NCBI RefSeq assembly: GCF_002531755.2
Contig: NZ_CP034998.1
Span: 2,542,001 to 2,606,000, forward strand
Origin: Rhizobium acidisoli
GTDB lineage: Bacteria > Pseudomonadota > Alphaproteobacteria > Rhizobiales > Rhizobiaceae
Length of the DNA stretch: 64,000 bases
Reading direction: 5' to 3'
Below the pieces are notes generated by a model. It was not told where the DNA came from. It saw only the letters and a list, made by a program, of their open reading frames with translations, and made no database searches. Each line of letters starts with the position of its first letter. Position 1 is the stretch's first letter. Below, in pieces: positions 59,428 to 64,000 of the stretch. The position numbers were made by a program, and so were the translations under genes.

Positions 59428-60840
59428 TCAGCCCTGGTGGAAAATCTTGCCGGGATTGAAGATATTGTCCGGATCGAGCGCCTGTTTCACCTGTCGCATC
59501 AGATCCACCGTGCCCCCGAGCTCTTGTTCGAGGAACGCCATCTTGCCTTGCCCGATCCCGTGTTCGCCGGTGCATGTCCCGTCCATGTCGAGCGCTCGCT
59601 TATTGAGCCGCTGCACGAAGCCCTCGGCCTTGGCGATGTCTTCGGCGCTTTTGTCATCGAACAACAGCAGCACATGGAAGTTCCCGTCGCCGGCATGGCC
59701 GACGATCGGGCCGAGCATTCCATGGGTCTCGATATCGGCCTGCGTTTCGGAAACACAATCGGCAAGCCGCGATATCGGAACACAAACATCCGTCGAAAGT
59801 GCGGCAAGCCCCGGCGCCAGCGCCCTTGCGGACCAATAGGCATCGTGGCGCGCCTTCCAGAGCTTGGTCCGCTCCTCGGCATTGGCGGTCCACAAGAACT
59901 CGCCCCCGCCGCATTCCGCCGCAATCTCGCCAAAGCCTGCCGATTGCAGCGGCACGGTCTCGTCAGTGCCGTGGAATTCGAGGAAGAGCGTTGGGCTTTC
60001 GGCATAGGAAAGCTTGGAATAGGCATTGCAGGCCCGAATCTGCACCGTATCGAGCAGCTCGATACGCGCCACCGGAATACCCATCTGGATCGTCATGATG
60101 ACGGCATCGCAAGCGGCCTTGATGCTCGGAAAAGCGCAGGCGCCGCCGGCGATCTTCTGCGGGATCGCCTGCAGGCGCAGCGTCACCGAGGTCAGGATGC
60201 CGAGCGTGCCCTCGGCGCCGACGAAGAGCCGCGTCAGGTCGTAGCCGGCAGAAGATTTGCGGGCGCGCCGGGCCGTGCGGATCTCCTCGCCATTGGCGGT
60301 AACGGCGGTCACGGCAAGGACATTGTCCTTCATCGTCCCATAGCGCACGGCATTGGTGCCGGAGGCCCGCGTCGAGGCCATGCCGCCGATCGAGGCATTG
60401 GCGCCGGGATCGATCGGGAAGAACAGTCCGGTATCGCGCAGATGGATGTTCAGCGCCTCGCGCGTGACACCCGGCTCGACGGTGCAGTCGAGATCCTCGG
60501 GATTGACCTCGAGCACCCGGTTCATGCGGCTGAAATCGATCGAAATACCGCCATTGGCGGCATTGACCTGGCCCTCCAGCGAGGTCCCGACACCGAAACC
60601 GATCACCGGCACCTTGTGGATCGCACACGCCCTGACCACCGCCTTTACATCGTCGGCGCTCTCGGCAAAGAGCACGCCATCAGGCAGCTGCGGCGGAATA
60701 TAGGTGGTCGTGTGGGCATGCTGTTCGCGGAAGGACTGGCCGGTCTGGAAGCGCTCGCCGAAGCTCTGCTTGAGAATGCCGAGCACGGCTGATATCCCCG
60801 CCTCGTTGCGTGTGCCGGCCTTCGCGTCCTTCAGCGCCAT
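59428..60840 (-). CDS. FAD-linked oxidase, D-lactate dehydrogenase/GlcD type
   Basis: The 470 residues carry the FAD_binding_4 domain (VIGFGVGTSLEGQVNAANGGISIDFSRMNRVLEVNPEDLDCTVEPGVT, IDPGANASIGGMASTRASGTNAVRYGTMKDNVLAV) and the C-terminal FAD-oxidase domain with metal/substrate motifs VGHAGDGNFHVLLLFD and GEHGIGQGKMAFLEQE. The text is closest to the mitochondrial-type D-lactate dehydrogenase (LDHD) branch; glycolate or another 2-hydroxy acid cannot be excluded. It is monocistronic, after AsmA on the same strand. Confidence 0.92.
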   Translation of the reverse strand: MALKDAKAGTRNEAGISAVLGILKQSFGERFQTGQSFREQHAHTTTYIPPQLPDGVLFAESADDVKAVVRACAIHKVPVIGFGVGTSLEGQVNAANGGISIDFSRMNRVLEVNPEDLDCTVEPGVTREALNIHLRDTGLFFPIDPGANASIGGMASTRASGTNAVRYGTMKDNVLAVTAVTANGEEIRTARRARKSSAGYDLTRLFVGAEGTLGILTSVTLRLQAIPQKIAGGACAFPSIKAACDAVIMTIQMGIPVARIELLDTVQIRACNAYSKLSYAESPTLFLEFHGTDETVPLQSAGFGEIAAECGGGEFLWTANAEERTKLWKARHDAYWSARALAPGLAALSTDVCVPISRLADCVSETQADIETHGMLGPIVGHAGDGNFHVLLLFDDKSAEDIAKAEGFVQRLNKRALDMDGTCTGEHGIGQGKMAFLEQELGGTVDLMRQVKQALDPDNIFNPGKIFHQG

Positions 60841-60959
60841 CCCTTTGATCTCCCTGCCATTCCACGGGGCATGTCGTGTCCCATGGGGTCAGGCTGGGTA
60901 TGCGGCAAGTCAAAGCGACTGTCCAGTTAAGATTGGGAGAAGATCTCATTCCCTTTTTG

Positions 60960-61886
60960 TTATAGAACCGTCTTCGGCCGGGAGCGCTTCGGTGAATTCC
61001 GGCCGGGTCGGCTGTCCGGCGCCTCGAAAGCCCTGTCGAAGACATCGGCAAGTCTTGCCGCCAGCGTGTCTGCGACGACGCCGCGGGCGCCGAGATGCGG
61101 CGAGGCCAGCAGGACGACCGGCAGCGTCAGCGCGAGGCTGGCGGCCTCGATCTCCTCGATGCCCTCGCCCACGGCATGAAGAAGCCGCCGCGGCAACAGA
61201 CTGGCGCCGGCGCCTCTGCGCACCCAGGCAAGCTGCAGTCTCGGATCGTCGAGCTCGCCCGTCACCGGCAGATGCCTGCGGCCGACGCGGCTTGCCAGCA
61301 GTCGCCGGGCATCGCAAGGCTCGGGGCTCAAAACCCAGGGCATGTCGGCAAGCGTGAAGTCCCCGGCCCGCCATCGATCGGCGAATTGCGATGCGGCGAT
61401 CACTGCAAGCTCCTCGTGACCGATGACTGCCCCACCGCCAGGCGGTGCCTCGCCGAGCACGATTGCCGCATCGAGCTGCCCCTGCCGGTACAATTCGGCA
61501 AGTTCGCCGCTCCAGCCGGTCTTGAGGTGCAGCGATATGCCACCGAAACCATCGACGACCTCGGCAACGATACTCGACACGCCATCGTCGGAGAGGCCGT
61601 TGGCAAGCCCGAGCCGGAAGACACCCTGCGGCTCCGCTCCGTGCGCCAGCGCCTTCATCTCCTCGAATGCAGCAAGGATCTCCCTGCCCTTCTCGACGGC
61701 CCTTGCGCCGAGGGCCGTAAACTGCGGCGGCTTCTGGCGGCGGTCGAGCAGCGCGCCGCCGAGCAGCGCCTCGAGGCGCTGCACCTGCCGGCTGACGGCC
61801 GGCTGCGTCAGCCTGACCCGATCCGCCACCCTCTGGATAGAGCCCTCCTCGGCGAAGGCAACCAACGTCCTGATCTCGTCAATCAT
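60960..61886 (-). CDS. LysR family regulator
   Basis: The 308 residues have the HTH IDEIRTLVAFAEEGSIQRVADRVRLTQPAVSRQVQRLEALLGGALLDRRQKPPQFTALG and an effector domain. It is divergent from the MDR dehydrogenase at 61982 across 95 bases that contain an ATTATG/CATAAT dyad; control of that gene is likely. Confidence 0.94.
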   Translation of the reverse strand: MIDEIRTLVAFAEEGSIQRVADRVRLTQPAVSRQVQRLEALLGGALLDRRQKPPQFTALGARAVEKGREILAAFEEMKALAHGAEPQGVFRLGLANGLSDDGVSSIVAEVVDGFGGISLHLKTGWSGELAELYRQGQLDAAIVLGEAPPGGGAVIGHEELAVIAASQFADRWRAGDFTLADMPWVLSPEPCDARRLLASRVGRRHLPVTGELDDPRLQLAWVRRGAGASLLPRRLLHAVGEGIEEIEAASLALTLPVVLLASPHLGARGVVADTLAARLADVFDRAFEAPDSRPGRNSPKRSRPKTVL

Positions 61887-61896
61887 TCTTCAAAAA

Positions 61897-61909
61897 CATA
61901 ATCATTATG
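61897..61909. promoter_or_regulatory. CATAAT-C-ATTATG dyad, candidate LysR site
   Basis: A perfect 13-base dyad lies 11 bases upstream of the LysR start, with a further ATTATG half-site at 61913-61918. AT-rich dyads here are the expected LysR autoregulatory and activation site. Confidence 0.45.
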
Positions 61910-61981
61910 GATATTATGAATTTGAGAATAGCCGCTTCGGGCGGTACATGTCCAGCCGGAACCTGATCCCGGAGACATTCA

Positions 61982-62989
61982 ATGAAAGCCATAACTTTGG
62001 AAGGCATCGGCTTCGACAGCCTGGCGCTAGTCGACCGCCCGCAGCCGGAACCGCGCCGGCACGAGGTGGTCGTGCGCGTCACGGCGACCGCGCTGAACTA
62101 TCGCGACATCGAGATCGCCCGCGGCAGCTATCACACCGCCTTCCCGCACCCTCTCATCCCTCTTTCCGACGGTGTCGGCGAGGTGGTGGCGATCGGTGAG
62201 GACGTGACGCGCTGGAAGATCGGCGACCGGGTCAGCGGCACTTTCTGGGAGCGCTGGGTCGCCGGCGGCTTCGACATGGCGGAAGCGCAATACCAGCGCG
62301 GCGGACCGATCGACGGCTGGCTGGCCGAATATACCAGGATCGACGAGCAGGCGGCCGTGGCCGTTCCCCCGCATCTGACCGATGCCGAGGCAGCGACATT
62401 GCCATGCGCGGGCGTCACCGCCTGGCATGCGCTCGTCACCGAGGGCGCACTGAAGGCAGGAGACACGGTGCTGGTGCAGGGCACCGGCGGCGTCTCGTTG
62501 TTTGCCCTGCAATTTGCCGCAGCTTCGGGCGCCAGAGTCATCGTGACTTCGAGCACTGACGAGAAGATCGCCCGCGCGCGCACACTCGGCGCTGCCGATG
62601 GCATCAACTACGTCAGCCATCCCGCGTGGGATCAAGAGGTGCTGAGGCTCACCGGCGGCAGCGGCGTCGACCATATTATCGAGGTCGGCGGTCCGGAGAG
62701 TTTTGCCCGCTCGCTGCGCTCAGTCCGGCGCGGCGGCCAGATCGATGTCATCGGCTATCTCGGTGGTACGGCCGGTACGATCGACCCGCTCGATATCTTC
62801 CGCCGCCAGGCCCGCGTCCGAGGCATCCCCGTCGGCTCACGCGCCTCCTTCGAGGCGATGAACCGGGCGATCGACGTCAACCGCCTCCGCCCGGTCATCG
62901 ACCGGACCTTTCCCTGGACGGAAGTGGCGACCGCCATGCGCCATTTCGAACGGGGCGGCCGCTTCGGCAAGGTGGTGCTGCTGCACTGA
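61982..62989 (+). CDS. zinc-independent MDR oxidoreductase (quinone reductase-like)
   Basis: The 335-residue medium-chain reductase opens MKAITLEGIGFDSLALVDRPQPEPRRHEVVVRVTATALNYRDIEIARG. The NYRD motif takes the place of the GxCHxD zinc ligand, which marks the non-zinc quinone-reductase branch. The NADPH site is VLVQGTGGVSLFALQFAAASGARVIVTSSTDEKIARARTLGAADGINY. It is probably a reductase of quinones or enals. It is divergent from a LysR regulator and converges on the aldo/keto reductase at the window end. Confidence 0.92.
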   Translation: MKAITLEGIGFDSLALVDRPQPEPRRHEVVVRVTATALNYRDIEIARGSYHTAFPHPLIPLSDGVGEVVAIGEDVTRWKIGDRVSGTFWERWVAGGFDMAEAQYQRGGPIDGWLAEYTRIDEQAAVAVPPHLTDAEAATLPCAGVTAWHALVTEGALKAGDTVLVQGTGGVSLFALQFAAASGARVIVTSSTDEKIARARTLGAADGINYVSHPAWDQEVLRLTGGSGVDHIIEVGGPESFARSLRSVRRGGQIDVIGYLGGTAGTIDPLDIFRRQARVRGIPVGSRASFEAMNRAIDVNRLRPVIDRTFPWTEVATAMRHFERGGRFGKVVLLH

Positions 62990-63004
62990 CGGCAGCGGGG
63001 CGGC

Positions 63005-64000
63005 TCAGACGATCGGCGGATTGAGCCGCGCGAAACCCTCTTGCCGCCGATAGGGGAAATAGGGATAGGGCGCTGTCACCGCGCTGACGGCGTCGAGCTT
63101 TTCGATTTGCTCCTTCGACAGGCTCCAGCCGACCGCGCCGAGGTTCTGCCTGAGCTGCTCCTCGTTGCGGGCACCGATGATGACGCTCGATACCGTCGGC
63201 CGCCCGAGCAGCCAGTTGATGGCGATCTGCGGCACCGTCTTGCCGGTTTCCGTTGCGATGGCATCCAGGACATCGACGATATCGAAGAGCTTCTCGTCGT
63301 CGACGGGCGGGCCATATTGCGCCGTCTCGTGCAGCCGGCTCTCCCTGGGCAGCGGCTGGCCGCGGCGGATCTTGCCGGTCAGCCGTCCCCAGGCGAGCGG
63401 GCTCCAGACCAGGGCGCCGACGCCCTGGTCGGCGCCGAGCGGCATCAGCTCCCATTCGTAATCGCGCCCCGCCAGCGAATAATAGACCTGATGGGCGACG
63501 TAACGCGGATAACCATGGCGCTCGGCGGCGGCGAGCGACTTCATCAACTCCCAGCCGGCAAAGTTGGACACACCGACATAGCGGATCTTGCCGGATGCCA
63601 CGAGCCCGTCGAGCGTCGACAGCACCTCGCCGACCGGCGTCGAGGCATCGAAGGCGTGCAGTTGCAGGAGGTCGATATAGTCGGTTCCGAGCCGGCTGAG
63701 CGCAGCCTCGGTGGCACGGATCAGCCGCGCCCGCGACGTTCCCCAGTCCTGCGGCCCCTCGCCGATCGGCAGCGCCGTCTTCGTCGAGATCAGCACGGCG
63801 TCGCGCCGGCCGCGGATCGCCTGGCCGAGCACCTCCTCGGAAGCGCCGGCCGAATAGACGTCGGCGGTGTCGAAGAGATTGACGCCGGCTTCGAGGCAGA
63901 TGTCGACGAGCCGCCGCGCCTCGTCCGCCTCGGTATTACCCCAGGCGCCAAACAGCGGGCCGCTGCCGCCAAATGTGCCGGCGCCAAAGCTCAACACCGG
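63005..64000 (-). CDS. aldo/keto reductase, 5'-truncated by window edge
   Basis: The frame is open to the end of the window; its normal N-terminus is missing, probably only a few dozen codons. The remainder has LFDTADVYSAGASEEVLGQAI (catalytic Asp and Tyr), VLISTKTALPIG (Lys), YIDLLQLHAFDASTP (His) and QIAINWLLGRPTVSSVIIGARNEEQLRQNLGAVGWSL for NADPH. The pattern is that of long aryl-alcohol-dehydrogenase-like AKRs. It converges with the MDR gene, with a 15-base gap. Confidence 0.93.
   Translation of the reverse strand, partial: PVLSFGAGTFGGSGPLFGAWGNTEADEARRLVDICLEAGVNLFDTADVYSAGASEEVLGQAIRGRRDAVLISTKTALPIGEGPQDWGTSRARLIRATEAALSRLGTDYIDLLQLHAFDASTPVGEVLSTLDGLVASGKIRYVGVSNFAGWELMKSLAAAERHGYPRYVAHQVYYSLAGRDYEWELMPLGADQGVGALVWSPLAWGRLTGKIRRGQPLPRESRLHETAQYGPPVDDEKLFDIVDVLDAIATETGKTVPQIAINWLLGRPTVSSVIIGARNEEQLRQNLGAVGWSLSKEQIEKLDAVSAVTAPYPYFPYRRQEGFARLNPPIV

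Noticed and set aside
59239..60792. 517-codon plus-strand frame opposite the FAD-linked oxidase
   Set aside because: Antisense shadow spanning two real genes.

Overview
The window looks like chromosomal DNA of a Rhizobium-group alphaproteobacterium (R. etli/R. leguminosarum type). This rests on high GC, a circularly permuted two-piece tmRNA beside an alpha-type sspB, RIME-like and other rhizobial palindromic intergenic repeats, a BA14K-family protein, and the order thyA-folA-hflK-hflC-degP. The genus is inferred; no ribosomal marker is present. I see no prophage, CRISPR array, tRNA, rRNA or recognisable defence island. The content is core metabolism interleaved with many small regulator-target modules.

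Layout. 0-7.4 kb: methyltransferase fragment, a small lower-GC islet with two hypothetical genes, a hypothetical gene, ilvC, a TetR regulator with a 16-bp palindrome at its start, a secreted protein, an IS630-type element inserted in a RIME-like repeat, and an FGGY kinase. 7.4-17.8 kb: a GT2 glycosyltransferase with a membrane partner, AraC regulator/alcohol dehydrogenase, a Tet(M)-type GTPase, NDH-2, a BA14K protein and a PH-like membrane protein. 17.8-31.7 kb: successive regulator-target pairs (Lrp/racemase, MarR-GNAT, TetR/MFS, HxlR/NmrA, LysR/CMD-SDR-cupin), plus pdxJ, a MerR-LuxR-type fusion, a RecD-like helicase and an MscS-cNMP channel. 31.7-39.5 kb: Rrf2 regulator, a PF03640-type protein with ECF sigma/anti-sigma, a cobalt-type nitrile hydratase operon, an SDR-DoxX fusion with DUF2269, LysE and an aldo/keto reductase. 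39.7-48.1 kb: ilvIH with an attenuator, a HerA-like ATPase, a DapA-family aldolase, a frameshifted LprI-like gene, and miaA/serB with overlapping starts. 48.4-64 kb: degP, hflCK, folA, thyA, tmRNA (ssrA), sspB, DUF4169, an RHH protein, a giant AsmA protein, an FAD-linked oxidase, LysR/MDR and a truncated aldo/keto reductase.

How the genes work together. ilvC, ilvI and ilvH supply branched-chain amino acids. The ilvI leader encodes an 18-residue peptide with Leu-Ile-Val-Val codons, followed by competing hairpins and a terminator, and a good promoter places the RNA start almost exactly on its AUG. tmRNA and SspB, encoded side by side, form the tagging and delivery arm of ClpXP, while HflKC and DegP handle membrane and periplasmic quality control.

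Most interesting points: the apparently leaderless ilv attenuator; the shared [IV]V-x-L-x-x-FRKKQ motif at the SspB C-terminus and at the N-terminus of the adjacent DUF4169 protein, a possible ClpX-docking motif; a 29-bp palindrome separated from a MarR-GNAT gene by a repeat; the IS630 element inside a RIME-like repeat; and the TTG-started, histidine-rich nitrile hydratase alpha subunit. I found no unmistakably new multi-gene system; the best candidates for new biology are these small regulatory and docking features.
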